Shown: positions 49,038 to 60,519 of the stretch, in pieces
How positions within the stretch are numbered: the stretch's first letter is position 1
How the letters are laid out: every line of letters starts with the position of its first letter
DNA from: Epiperipatus broadwayi
Lineage: Eukaryota > Onychophora > Udeonychophora > Euonychophora > Peripatidae
NCBI GenBank assembly: GCA_028023455.1
Contig: JAQFVV010006273.1
Coordinates: forward strand, 1,612,001-1,676,000
DNA: 64,000 nt
Direction of reading: 5' to 3'
Notes under the pieces: model-generated
Told to the model about the DNA's origin: nothing
Database searches by the model: none
Seen by the model: the letters and a program-made list of their open reading frames with translations, nothing else
Made by a program: the position numbers and the translations under genes

Positions 49038-49041
49038 CTAT

Positions 49042-49724
49042 GCAATAATTAATGTAAAGGGGATTTTATAAAAACAAATCCCAAGTTTTATAAATAAATA
49101 ATGTCACCCCAAGCGTGAAACATTTTGTAACATATATATGCATTTTCTTAACATTTTATTAAATATATATTTCATGCAAATCCTGATTTTTGAATTATTA
49201 GTTTCTAGTGAGTAGTGTAGAATTAATAAATATAACTTTAATAAATGTAATTCCTGGGCTACTTTTATCTCGATCATCACCATCAGTCTGATCTTATGCT
49301 CTACTGCTGTGTTTCTGGACCTGGAATTAAAATAATTGTGCTGTATCATTGGGATTGTTGTTCATAGGGTCAGAGATTCGAAAAATAGGCAAATAGATTA
49401 GAATTCAGGATTGCTCCAGACATGTGCATCTCGAGCATGATCAGATTCGAGGTACTTTTGCTTGGATTTTGAGTCTTGTTGTGTGAGCATACTGTTTTGA
49501 CCGGTACAATTACAGCATCATGCATAAAAGTAAGTATACCTTTAACAAAGTGTATTTAATTTTTTGTAAATGGAGATTTATAACATTTAAATTAAAGAAT
49601 TAAATAATATAAAATAATGAAGAGCATATGTTTATTTATAAAAATATTTAAATAAGAATTAATATTTCTTTATATTCTATAAGTTGTTATCAGATTACTG
49701 ATAATTCAAACTATCGAAGTCACC
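49042..49724. other. No gene recognised
   Basis: A short AT-rich gap between LTR C and a LINE; the open stretch at 49104-49349 resembles nothing known. Confidence 0.35.
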
Positions 49725-51060
49725 ATTCATCATCATTTTTAATTATTATCGATTCAGTCCAGGTTGAAGGTCTCCAAGTTTAATTAAATTTTTTTGATCC
49801 CTAATCTCTCCTTCATAACATACCAATAAACTTTTTTTTTCATCCCTCCATTTCCCATATGGTCTATTTCAAGGTCTTTTACAATTTCTTGGGATTTATC
49901 TTAAGATTTCTACTGTTCATTTATGATCTTCTCTTTTAGTAATATGTCAAACCCAGCTCTTTCATCATCCTTCTTAAATATCAATATTTCTAATGCATTT
50001 TCCCAATAATCTGGTATATCTTTTTAACTTAGACATTTGGTATATAATTTTGACAATAATTTTCTATTTCTTTATCAGCTTTTTTTAAAGTTATAAATTA
50101 TAATTCCATCATTTATTGAAGCTTTTCGTTTTTTCCTAGATTTAATTGCATATCATCTCACCTCTTCATTTAAAATACTGAGCATAGGAGATACTTTGTT
50201 TACTTTATCTTTATTATTATATAATTTTATAGAACTCTTCCGCATATTTCACAATGTCATCTCTCTTTTTAGTAATAATCTTATTACAGAAACAATTTTC
50301 TATCAATAGCAATATAGTGTTTAACACTTTTAAGATATTTCTTCTCTTCTGTAGCTTTTTCTGTTAATTCATAATTATATTTTTTTATATCGTTAACACT
50401 TTTTCATAGTATTTCACAAAACTCTAGATAGTCAGTTATTCTTAATGGATTGTTTTTAAAAAAAAATCATATTCCTTCTTCATATATTGACTTGTGTCAG
50501 TACCAAATTTACTAGTAAATTGCTGCTTTTTTGCACTCACTATTAATTCAACCAAATCTGAATCATTTTCAAACTCTGTTAATATTTTAAAATGATTAGC
50601 AAGTTCCAATTTAAATTCATTAGAGTGTATCTGAAGGTTAGGAATATGAACTGTAAATATTTTTATTAATAATTTTCATCTCTAGTTTCACATTAATGTG
50701 TATTTTACATCTCACTAATTGTTGATCACTTTATGTGTTGAATCTATTAAGAACATTGCAATATCGAAATACTTATTTTTTATTAAAATATAATCCAATT
50801 CTGCTATACCTTCTTTTGGAGACTTTCACATTCAGTTTCATTTAGCATTTTTCTTAAAGAAAATTCATAATATACGATTGTTGTTGCTGTATCCTCTCAT
50901 TTATATTACCTTAACCAAATTTATCTGCAGCACTTTTATCTTTCTATTATTTACCAATTCTAGTATTGAAGTTTCCTACAATTTTAAAACATTGCTTGGT
51001 CTAATGAAAAGCATTTTATACAACTACTCTTTATATTTGGGATATTAAATTTAGTTGCAT
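49725..51060 (-). pseudogene. RTE-like LINE copy 5 with internal deletion
   Basis: Minus-strand similarity to copies 1 and 3: the endonuclease end (about 50980 to 50560, including the GSDHRL region decayed), the linker, the RT start (about 50280 to 49970), then a direct jump near 49960 to the C-terminal block and 3' UTR. The catalytic palm, including FADD, is deleted. The 3' end again lies in a CATCATC-rich stretch near 49725-49740. There is no long open frame. Confidence 0.65.
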
Positions 51061-53337
51061 TGATTGTTTAAAAAATAAGAGTCTAAGTGTTTACTATTAT
51101 TAACATGCATATATGTTTAGAAAAGATGTATGAAAGAAAGTATATTAATATAAACCAAAATTTAATATGTTCTAATGGTTTATAAAGTTTTATAATTCAT
51201 TTTAAATACAATTAATTTGTATATGAATGAGAAAATAAATTTAAGTAAATGTGTGATATTTAAATGTAATAAGACAATTATAATAATGTATAGACATTGG
51301 AAGGTCTTGAAAACAAGCTGATAATTTGAAATTGTACTAATTTATCCAGTATAAGTCAAACAATTACATTGGTAGATTGGATAAGTGTAAAAAGCCAAAA
51401 CTATCTGAAAAGATTGCTTTTAATCAAATATCATGAGATGCATTTTTTTATTGTCTTGTATAGATTGTTTTTAAACTAAAAAGTATTTAATAGCTTTATA
51501 GTAATTGAAAGGCTATCTGGATTTATTATTAACTGAAAGAAAAATCTTAAGCTTATTTGGAATATGAACAAATTTAATGTTTTATTCAGATTGGATATGG
51601 TAAATGGATAAATATATTACCTACTACATCGTAAGAACCTTCATAAAATTGATATTATTTTCTAAATCCACATTATTATTAATTAATAACTATTAGAAAA
51701 ACTCAGTATTTTTTAAACTTATAGAGAGAGATTAGAAAGTTATTTTAATGCTTCATAAGAGAGTTAATAAATTTCATTTTTATAAACAAAATCAATTAAG
51801 CTTTCTTAGTTTATTATTCAGACAATTTCAATAACTAGTCTAAATAGTCAGAATTTATTCATGTAGCTACCATGTCATCTGCTTGAGAAAAATAAATTGA
51901 CATCTTTCATGATCTATTATTTAATTACTATTTAGCTGATACAATGTGGTAATTTACTGAAGGAAGCCAATTGTTTTACTGTCAGAAATTTTATAAAGTT
52001 AAATAATCATATATATGTTATAATCGTATATTTAGCCCATAAGGGTTAAATATAACTTATAAGACTTTAATTTTTTTTTTATTTAAATAAACATAATTCT
52101 GTAATAAGTACATTTCATTGTTGTTAAGCTATTTAAAGCCTTAACTAAATGCTGTAATTTATTAATAAAATAGTCTGTAAACATGGTTGGATAATGATTT
52201 ACTAAAGTAATGTCAATTAACTTGTTTAATATTTTGCTTAAAATCCAAATTTGATAGTTTAAACCTGAATAATACATTAGATTAGAGTAGCTAAGTTTTA
52301 AAATTAATTGCAGTAAATAAAATTATTACTACTTGTAAAGTATGATTATTAATTTATGTTAAAGTTTCTATTTTTTTTTTTTTTGCTAGTTTTCAAAATA
52401 AGATACATTTAAAATAGTATTTCATAAAGCGTTAATGTGATATCTATTTAAAATAATAATTTGAGATATTAAACTTAAAAATAACTAATTGGAATAATTT
52501 TTAACTTAAATGAGTTTTTAATAGGTAAAGGTTGAGTTATTGTTTTTAAAATATTAGTTATATTTAGTATGTGTGTGTGAGAGTGTTTGTACATGTGTCT
52601 TGAAAGATTGGAAAGTTTAAAAACAGATTATTAAAAATAATATATAAACAATGACAATTTTAAGGAACTCTTGAATGGTAAAAGAGTATTTATTGAATAA
52701 AATAAGTTAGATTTAATTAAACAATTTTCTATTAAAGTTAAATAAATGGTTTATTTAATAATTAAATAAAGTTAATAAAAGTCAATTATTTTACTATCTA
52801 GTCACCACATGTTTAGAAAGTCTAAAGAGGTTAAAAATACACTAATGTTAAACAACCCACCCTAATAATCAAACTGGATTGATTGAATTATATTACATGA
52901 TAGACTATGTAAAAAGAACACACACAGGTGTTTAAAAAAGGAAAAAAATAACAAAATTCACATTAATTTCAGATTATTTTTATTATTTTCACTTAATCAA
53001 TTTAAAAGTTTTTCAGTTCATTTTAATTTAAATTGTTTATTTTTATCATTTTAAATGCCAGAGTAAGAGGTTGAAGTTAATAAATCACTGGAAGATGCAA
53101 AAACTATTATTTCTTAAAGAAAATTATAAAGCATCTTGAATGGAAAAAATATTGGAAACCTATAAAATCACATGATCAAATCACTAGTTCAGACCTATAT
53201 GACTATATAAGCTAATGAGCTTGGTTTGAAAATATGTTTTCAATTTTAGACTCATGGTTTTGTAGTTAACTAAAGAGGTAAAAGGTGGCTGCTGGAGGGT
53301 TGCATTAGATCCTAAGATCTAAGTGCAGTATTCTCAG
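51061..53337. other. No gene recognised
   Basis: More than 2 kb of AT-rich sequence with poly-T runs near 52070 and 52375; I see no structure beyond short A/T tracts. Confidence 0.4.
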
Positions 53338-53394
53338 ATCCAAGGCTCCTCACTGATGAAAGACAAGCTAGAAACTAGTCTGGGGATATTGGAT
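53338..53394 (+). ncRNA. Second type I hammerhead ribozyme motif
   Basis: CTGATGA at 53353-53359 and GAAA at 53371-53374 frame a weak helix II (AG with CT plus a mismatch next to the core). Helix III is minimal (A-U and C-G, loop TA) and is followed by the classical GTC site at 53378-53380. Helix I is strong: TCCTCA (53347-53352) with TGGGGA (53381-53386, one G-U), an internal loop, then ATCCAA (53338-53343) with TTGGAT (53389-53394). This is the layout of short-helix-III hammerheads of animal retroelements. The surrounding 53190-53480 is more GC-rich than its neighbours and may be the host element, but no ends were found. Confidence 0.6.
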
Positions 53395-53479
53395 GAGTAT
53401 ACACTAGCATCCATTAATTACTCTGGCTTGCACTGAGTAGCACTACTGCATGGAGTTTTGCCTGTTTAAACCTATAAGA

Positions 53480-55412
53480 TGTTGAGATATGTGTATGTTT
53501 ATTTTATCCTATTTGTAGACTTTCAGTTAATCATTTAATTAACATTTTACTATAATTTAAATTCATTACTGATACTAATTCTAGTTCTTAATGATATTAC
53601 CTGTTATATTTGATAAAGCTCTGATCTTAGAATAAATAATTTATGCAGACAATTTAATTAATGAAAGACAGTCATTATTAAAAATAAGTTTGAAAACTTA
53701 TATTTTTATCGAACAAAGAGTTGCAGTAATGAATTGTTTAAAAATTATTACCAGTTTTAAAAACAAGATAAAATGTGATAGTTTTAAACTGTTTTATATA
53801 ATTCTAATGAAGAAGAATATTGTCAGGATCAACTTTCTCAATGCTTTAGAAAAGATATTGTTCATCTGTTTTTTTATCAATGCAAATAAAATATTTTATT
53901 TTTATTATAATTTATTTAAAGCATATTTTTGTTTTGTTAAAGAAGAAATAATTTAAATTTACATCAGGCATTCATATTAACAAAATAATGTTTAACTTTA
54001 TAAAGGAACTCCTTATTACTTATTTATTGTCATCTTGCTACACCTGCTCTCAGCTTATTTTTTCTTAAAGTTTATATTGCAGTTGCGGAGAATTGCTTTC
54101 AATAAATTCCTGCTCTGAACTTTTGTGTGCATATTTATTTTATCTTTCCAGAATGAAAGACTGTGTTATAGTATATTTTATTAAAGAAAATAACAAAAGG
54201 ACTTCTCAAATTAAAGGGTTAATTTCAATTTTAAAAAAATAAAAGAACTTTCAATCCTTAATTTAAATGGGTAAACAAATATACCAAATACTTCTATGTT
54301 TTACAAACTTGAAATTTTATTATTGTGTAATTATAGTTTTATAATTTACATCTATTTCATTATTATATTTATAATATTATGAGATATATTTATAATGGTA
54401 TATATGTTAAATGGATTCGGTAAGAAAACATCTAGGTAAAAGGTTTTATTTTAAGGCCATAATTATTAAAAATTCTCTGAATTATTATTATAGTTTAATA
54501 GAATGCATTATCATACCGGGGTAAAAAGTTTTGTATTTGATACATGGATATAAATGAAATGTATGGAAGTTGGTGTGTGTAAGTTTAGATAGTTTATAAA
54601 ATTTTAATATTTAATGTTATGCAATCATGATGTGCCAATTTACTTAATAGTGATAGACTGAATAGAGGTGTTATTTTGCATATGAATGCGCTTGCATGTT
54701 GTATATTTATTTATGATTATTATTAACTTCATGCCTTGTGTGGTTATTAATTGGTACACTGCTTGTAGATAGATATCAATTTAGACATTTTTATGTGGAT
54801 ATTTTTATTGCTTTAGTATGTGTTAAGCCCCTTCATAAGACAGAGTGTGGCTTACTTGTTTCAGCACTATTAGGTCAAGTTACCAGGTGTCTATTTATGA
54901 TATTGTATTGTTAAGCCCTATATGAGACAGTGTGACTTTTTTGTTTCAGTACTGCCAGATCAAGTTACCAGGTGCTTAATCATATATTTTTCATAATCCA
55001 CTTTGCCTACAACTTAATAATAGTGTGCATTTTTAATATGTGAGAATATTTTAAGGCATATCCATCTGTAAGATTATTTTATTAGCTCTACTACAGTTTA
55101 ATTTTAAGTATATTAGTATAATTGTAAGTATTGGGCTTATCCATTTCCTTGTCTCTCATAGGTATTAATATAGTTGTAGTGTTTTAATTATTTTTTCATA
55201 ATATTAAGTTATCTTTACAGTTCCATGAAAAGTATATTTCCATTCTGAGTTTTAGACACTGTTGGTGCTGGATATATTTAATATCATATTACTGGCCTCT
55301 GTGGGCATATATATGTGTTATTTTATCCTGTGAGCATAACAGTAAGAAAGATAGTATGAAATAAAATGTGAGAACCTCTTGAGTAATATAAAATGCTGCC
55401 ATTATAAATTTG
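53480..55412. other. No gene recognised
   Basis: AT-rich sequence. The only structure seen is a diverged direct repeat near 54821-54980, listed separately. The 88-codon open stretch at 53690-53956 is Lys/Ile/Phe-rich with no family resemblance. Confidence 0.4.
54821..54980. repeat. Diverged two-unit direct repeat, 88-bp period
   Basis: TGTTAAGCCC...GACAG...TTGTTTCAG...CAAGTTACCAGGTG appears at 54821 and again at 54909 with several differences. The function is unknown; it could be an old tandem duplication. Confidence 0.7.
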
Positions 55413-55416
55413 GTAG
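55413..55416 (+). repeat. Target site duplication of LTR element G, left (GTAG)
   Basis: GTAG here matches GTAG at 62468-62471, directly outside the two LTR ends. Confidence 0.75.
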
Positions 55417-57376
55417 TATAACGGGACGATCCTTTTCAGGACTCGAGGAAGTCGCATCTAACTATAGTCAGACTTTGAGTCTTCTTATAGAATGCCATGG
55501 ATGATGTTATTTAAAATATAATCCAATTCACTCCTCTATTAATAACCTCGTTACTCTCGGAATTCGAGCTCAGAGTAGAAATTTGCAATCGACTCTCTTC
55601 AGGCATTTCCACAAATATCCCATAGTAATAATAAATTTAATATAAGCTATATATAACTTCTTTATAAATATTAAATCACTAAGTTGATTTAACATATATA
55701 TGCATGAGTATGTATATTTATAAATATTGGTTTTATAAAACGACTAAATAAAATAAACAAACGAGACCTGTTTAATTTTGAAATCAAGTTTAACACATTT
55801 TAATCAGTAATAAAAAACAAAATATTATCACATAAAAACATTAAAATTTAGAATTATAATCTGTGCTTATATACACTAATAAATTATTTAATATTCAAAA
55901 AAAAAAAAATGTAATCATTTACATATATATATATATATAATTTTAAAATCATGCGTATAATAAATACACATGACACATTATAAATCTACCTATTGTGTCA
56001 TTAAAATAATTCAGTGTGTGTTGTATGTTTATATACGATAACATCCATTCACACTAGATTAATAATAGAATGTATTCTGATATTAGTTATGTATGTTTAA
56101 AAATATATTATGTTAATTGTCATGTAAGATTCAATTTGGAATATAATAAAACTTACTTCCAAATTGAAATAATTTAAAAACGTTTACCTTAGTCAGCTGT
56201 CATTTCCATCAGAGTATATATCAAAATATCAATATCTAAATTTTATTAAATAAAATAAAAAAAAATAAAGTGTTCATCTTATCAGTTCCCCACTTTAATA
56301 TACGAAGTAATTTTTCTAAGTAAATATAATTATCCACAAAGGAAATAAAGTTTAAGAGTTCTTAAATTATACAATGAAGTAATCCAAGACGAGAAAGAAT
56401 ACGGTTTTATATCCCTCCTTAGACGAAATAAAATGATGATGAATGTTGAAACATAAAGTTCATTGATCATCCTTCGAAGAGGCAATCCAGATATTCATTC
56501 TTTAAATATTTATGTAGTAAAATATTTAACATCTTCTTCAATATAATACTCCAATATTAAAGCAGCTTTTTAAATGAGAATTATGACGATTATATTTTAG
56601 GCATTGATTAAGTAGGAATAAATTTACATGTTCGGGTTTAAAACATCAGTAGAAATCCCTGGCATAAATTATCTAGCCACAGAACATCTTTATAAATTTT
56701 TGTCTTCTTAAATATATATTTTGTAAACTCATTTCGAAGACATTGATAACTTTTATAACCTTGTTAATTACAATGATTATTTTTTTATAGTTCTTTATAA
56801 TATTCAAAGGCAGTAAATTAATTACTTGAAGCAGGTTTTAAAATATTGAATCTTCTTTTTTTTAATTTTTCTTAAATGTGTTCTAAATTCGAACACATTT
56901 AAATTTACAAACGTAGTTCTTGCCTTGATAACTAAATAGAAGATTATTGTTATAACAATATTAGTTCGTTTTTATACTGGATTAATTTCAGCAAGCATAT
57001 CACATAATCATGTGCACGCTCTCTATTGTTTAAAATATACAATTTGTAATGAACCCCAAACATTTATTTCCTTTGTTTCAACTGATAAAAATGCAATGTT
57101 GACTTAAGGCTTTGTCAAATGTCAAGTTTTATATTAACAAAAAAAATACTATTAGTTAGAAACATTTTATTTATGTGTGTGTATAAATAAACTAGAATTA
57201 TTCATTTTTAGAATTATTCTTTTAATACTAACTAGTCTATATATATATATATAGCTGATACATGAAAAGCTTAAGATAGGTGTAAGTTATTTATATCTGT
57301 TGATTCGATATAGGCACAGTTAAATTCACAAAGAAACACAAATTGTTTTAGGTGAGGCTCATATGGTACTCTCACA
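55417..57376 (-). repeat. 3' LTR of element G
   Basis: On the minus strand it begins TGTGAGAGTACC and ends CCCGTTATA. It contains a TATA box, GGGATATAAAACC, at about 56403-56415. It is nearly identical to 60520-62467, which implies recent insertion. Confidence 0.92.
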
Positions 57377-57396
57377 TTACCCCTTCCCTTAAAAAG
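57377..57396 (-). other. Polypurine tract of element G
   Basis: The minus strand reads CTTTTTAAGGGAAGGGGTAA directly before the 3' LTR start, the expected plus-strand priming site in that orientation. Confidence 0.8.
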
Positions 57397-57993
57397 TTCA
57401 AATTTTATATTTACCATTAAAATTTGGACACTTAATGTGTGTCAATGTATGCATTAAATATAAAGTTATGGAGCTTGTTTTTCTTTCCTGCTTTTATCAA
57501 CCCTTATTATTTGCTCTATTTTTTTAACCCTTTCTCTTTCTCTACATTAAATATTATTCACTTTAAACAGAAGGATAAGGAGGTTTATATATATAGGGTT
57601 CTTTCTTTTTCTTCCCTTTTCTATTTATTTTCCTTTGATGGATTTATTGTCATGTGCATCTTTTATAGATGTCACATATATTTGTTTGGTAGTCTCCATC
57701 CTGCTTTTCTTTAAGACTTATGGACTCTTTTGAGAACTATCCAAAACCCAAGAACATCCATCATTCAGCATGGATTAACTCTTAAAACAGTTTTAGTTTT
57801 CAGGTATCCTAAGAATTAATTTTAATTGCTTAACATACCCTCATCAAAGAAAATTAATATCTCCTTTGACTTATATACATCCTTATACATATATATACCC
57901 ATATACTTTTAAATGAAAACTCCCCCCTTACCTATTCTAAATGATCTTTTCTTTCAATATTTTACTTTATACATAAGTAAAATATGGCAAACA

Positions 57994-58224
57994 TTAATTT
58001 GTTTGACCAAAATAGGGTTTTAAAGCTTTAGCATTGTAAGTGCCTTTAATGTCTCCCTTTATATTTATCCAGAATGCATTGGGACCTGTTTGCTTTATGA
58101 TAGTATAAGGTCCTTCATATTGATGGTAAAACTTTTGATATTTGCTCTCTTGGGGTTTACTCATATGAGGTGTTTTTATAAAAACTTGATCCCCAATTTT
58201 GAATTTGTGTGAAATTGTCTTCAC
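57994..58224 (-). pseudogene. Integrase C-terminal (GPY/F) fragment of element G
   Basis: The 76-residue reading contains FKIGDQVFI, KFYHQYEGPYTIIKQTGPNA and ALKPYF. KIGDQV-- followed by Y-GPY-I is the GPY/F module at the end of gypsy-type integrases, involved in integrase multimerisation and DNA binding. The catalytic core that should precede it is absent; upstream (58225-58330) the reading breaks after a few more residues. The Met is internal to the ancestral protein. It may be a relic rather than a translated gene. Confidence 0.7.
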
Positions 58225-58723
58225 ATTTTTATTTCTTTGACTGGCCTTTTTTTAACAAGTTGTTTATAAACTTTTACACTATCCTTTTATATATTCATAT
58301 ATACATCCACAAAGCGCATGTACATTGGTTTAATGCTGATTGTTATTACAATTTAACAACATCATGCTATATAAAATAAATCTCTTATTTATACATATCC
58401 ATATCAAAATATATAATAATGGACTTGCATTTTATAAGTAGTATCAACATCAAATTGCATTATCATGATGCTTAATTGATCTACCATTATTACTATCTAC
58501 TAACCATAACTTGTATTCTAATAAACCTGTATTTTTTTTTCATACTTTGGTTAACTTGATACATTTTTTTCTATTATTAATATCAACTTCAATTATTTAT
58601 ATACATATATACATTTATTCTCAAAAAAGAATAGCCTAATGGATTTTATCATTACTGAAAGTCCATTGTCACATCCCAAAGTCGTAATCCATGAAGTCCT
58701 TCCTTATATATGTGCTTTACTTT

Positions 58724-60163
58724 TTAAGCACATCCATTAACATGTTCAATGAATGTGAAGGGACCTTCATAAGTATTACACAACCTATGGAATTGTGAAC
58801 CTTTCTGTCTCTTAGCTGGTATTATGAATATCTTTATTATTGTCTGAAGACTTTTTATAATTTCTTCATCTTCAGGATTATGGTGATGCTTCATACACCA
58901 TAATTTACACTTAAGACAATTAAATCTATTGCCTTCATTCATATCTTCTAAATTAAACTTTCTATTAAAACAACCTTCTTTTCTATTAAATATTATCATT
59001 GATAATGATCTTATCAGATGGTTGTCATACAATTTATCAACACCTTGTTGATGAAATGTTTTACTTTTGTTTTGGGAGTAAACACAAATATGATGGGCTG
59101 ACTCAAAATACACTTCACTGTTGTATTCATCTATTATATCTTTAGATAGTGGAGTCATCTCAAGTTTCATGAGTTCATGATTTAACTTGTTATTAATACA
59201 AGAAATCTGAAGTCTTAATTTATCTAGACATTCAGTATTATCAGTTGACTGTGTTTCTCTCAATTCCTGAGACTTGGAATTTAATTTATATTTCACATGA
59301 TCCATATCCTCTTCTTTTTCTAAGATATTTGGATCAGATTCAAGCACTTTAGTAATGCTGCAATGATCTTCTACTTCATTGCTCTGCTGTATGGGAAAAT
59401 GATAGTCATGACAGTTTTCTTCTGAAATATTCATTTGAACTAAGAGTGATCTGTTCTGGATGCTATCATTATATTCACATATCTCATGCTCAGGGTAAGT
59501 TTTGGATTCTTGGCATTGAATTGCCATCAATATTGTTGATGCTTTTGTGTCATGAAGTCTTTCTACTTCATTGGCAGTTTGTTTCTTTTCAACAACAACT
59601 TTGATTTCTACTTGCATCTTTTCCTTAACATTATCAATATCTTTCTTTAACTCTTCTTTTATAGAAATTATGTCTTCTTTTAATTTCCCTTCCATATTAT
59701 CCATATCAACTTTAGTTACCATATTATCATTCATTCTAGCCATTTCTCCCTTCATATCAGCATTCATTTTATTTATATCAGCATTTATATTATTCATATC
59801 AGCTTTTATATTATTTATATCAGCTTTGGTTGCCATATTATTTATATCATCTTTATTCATATCAGCTTTTATATCCATTATCATTTGGACCAATTGAGCC
59901 ATATACTTATCACTTCCTTGAGGTTGTACTATTATAGCTTCAGTTACCTTTTGTGTTTGGGGTAATATTTGATCTGTCATGTGAACTTGTGAAGGATGTT
60001 CAACTTCTTCTACAGACCCCTCAGACATTAGGACTTGTAAAGACCCTTGTTCATCACTAATTGAAGTAATTTCTATTTCACTATCTTTATTACTTAAAGA
60101 TTCTTCGAAACTTTTTACTTCCATTATTATTAGCTTTTTCCCACTTCTAGTTATCATTAACAA
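58724..60163 (-). CDS. Gag-like coiled-coil protein fused to an integrase-tail remnant (479 aa)
   Basis: This is the longest open frame in the window. It starts MLMITRSGKK shortly after the primer site, as gypsy-type gag proteins often do (a basic TRS-type start). Residues about 80-200 form a repeat-rich coiled coil with units like NNIKADMNNINADINKMNAD, followed by Lys/Glu-rich helices. The middle is acidic with scattered Cys and His but no clear CCHC knuckle. Residues about 400-425 have a C-x2-C-x3-C-x2-HHH cluster. The C-terminus, FHRLCNTYEGPFTFIEHVNG, resembles the GPY/F integrase tail, a second copy of the module at 57994-58224. The frame is intact. I infer a structural or nucleic-acid-binding role; no enzyme motif is visible. 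Confidence 0.65.
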   Translation of the reverse strand: MLMITRSGKKLIIMEVKSFEESLSNKDSEIEITSISDEQGSLQVLMSEGSVEEVEHPSQVHMTDQILPQTQKVTEAIIVQPQGSDKYMAQLVQMIMDIKADMNKDDINNMATKADINNIKADMNNINADINKMNADMKGEMARMNDNMVTKVDMDNMEGKLKEDIISIKEELKKDIDNVKEKMQVEIKVVVEKKQTANEVERLHDTKASTILMAIQCQESKTYPEHEICEYNDSIQNRSLLVQMNISEENCHDYHFPIQQSNEVEDHCSITKVLESDPNILEKEEDMDHVKYKLNSKSQELRETQSTDNTECLDKLRLQISCINNKLNHELMKLEMTPLSKDIIDEYNSEVYFESAHHICVYSQNKSKTFHQQGVDKLYDNHLIRSLSMIIFNRKEGCFNRKFNLEDMNEGNRFNCLKCKLWCMKHHHNPEDEEIIKSLQTIIKIFIIPAKRQKGSQFHRLCNTYEGPFTFIEHVNGCA

Positions 60164-60500
60164 AAAATTTCTACTGTTATATATATAAATATAAGTTACT
60201 TTCCTTTCAAAGTAATAATTTAATATATGCCATAAGATTTCATGATGTGCTTATGCCCTTAAATGTAATTCCATTTTCCTACTTTTATAAGATGTTGTTA
60301 TAATATATATTTTAATGCCCAAATTATAATTGTATTTATTTATTTATTTTAAAGCGACTGATTTATCTGTTTATTACGGTTTATTTTATTGCAAGGTCTC
60401 TATTATTTATTATTCAGTGTTTTTACCAATTCACAACATACTCATATAATTTTTTTTTTTAAACTATGGATTTAACTAATGGAAAACTACTGTTTCATGC

Positions 60501-60517
60501 CTTAAGTATGGGCGCCA
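60501..60517 (-). other. Primer binding site of element G
   Basis: The minus strand reads TGGCGCCCATACTTAAG, two bases after the 5' LTR end. TGGCGCCC is the start of the lysine-tRNA-type site in many retroelements; the later bases differ, so the tRNA is uncertain. Confidence 0.8.
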
Positions 60518-60519
60518 TG

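Noticed and set aside
59571-59897. 108-codon plus-strand open frame, Ile/Ser/Phe-rich
   Set aside because: It is the antisense shadow of the coiled-coil part of the gag-like frame; its repeats only mirror that coding repeat.
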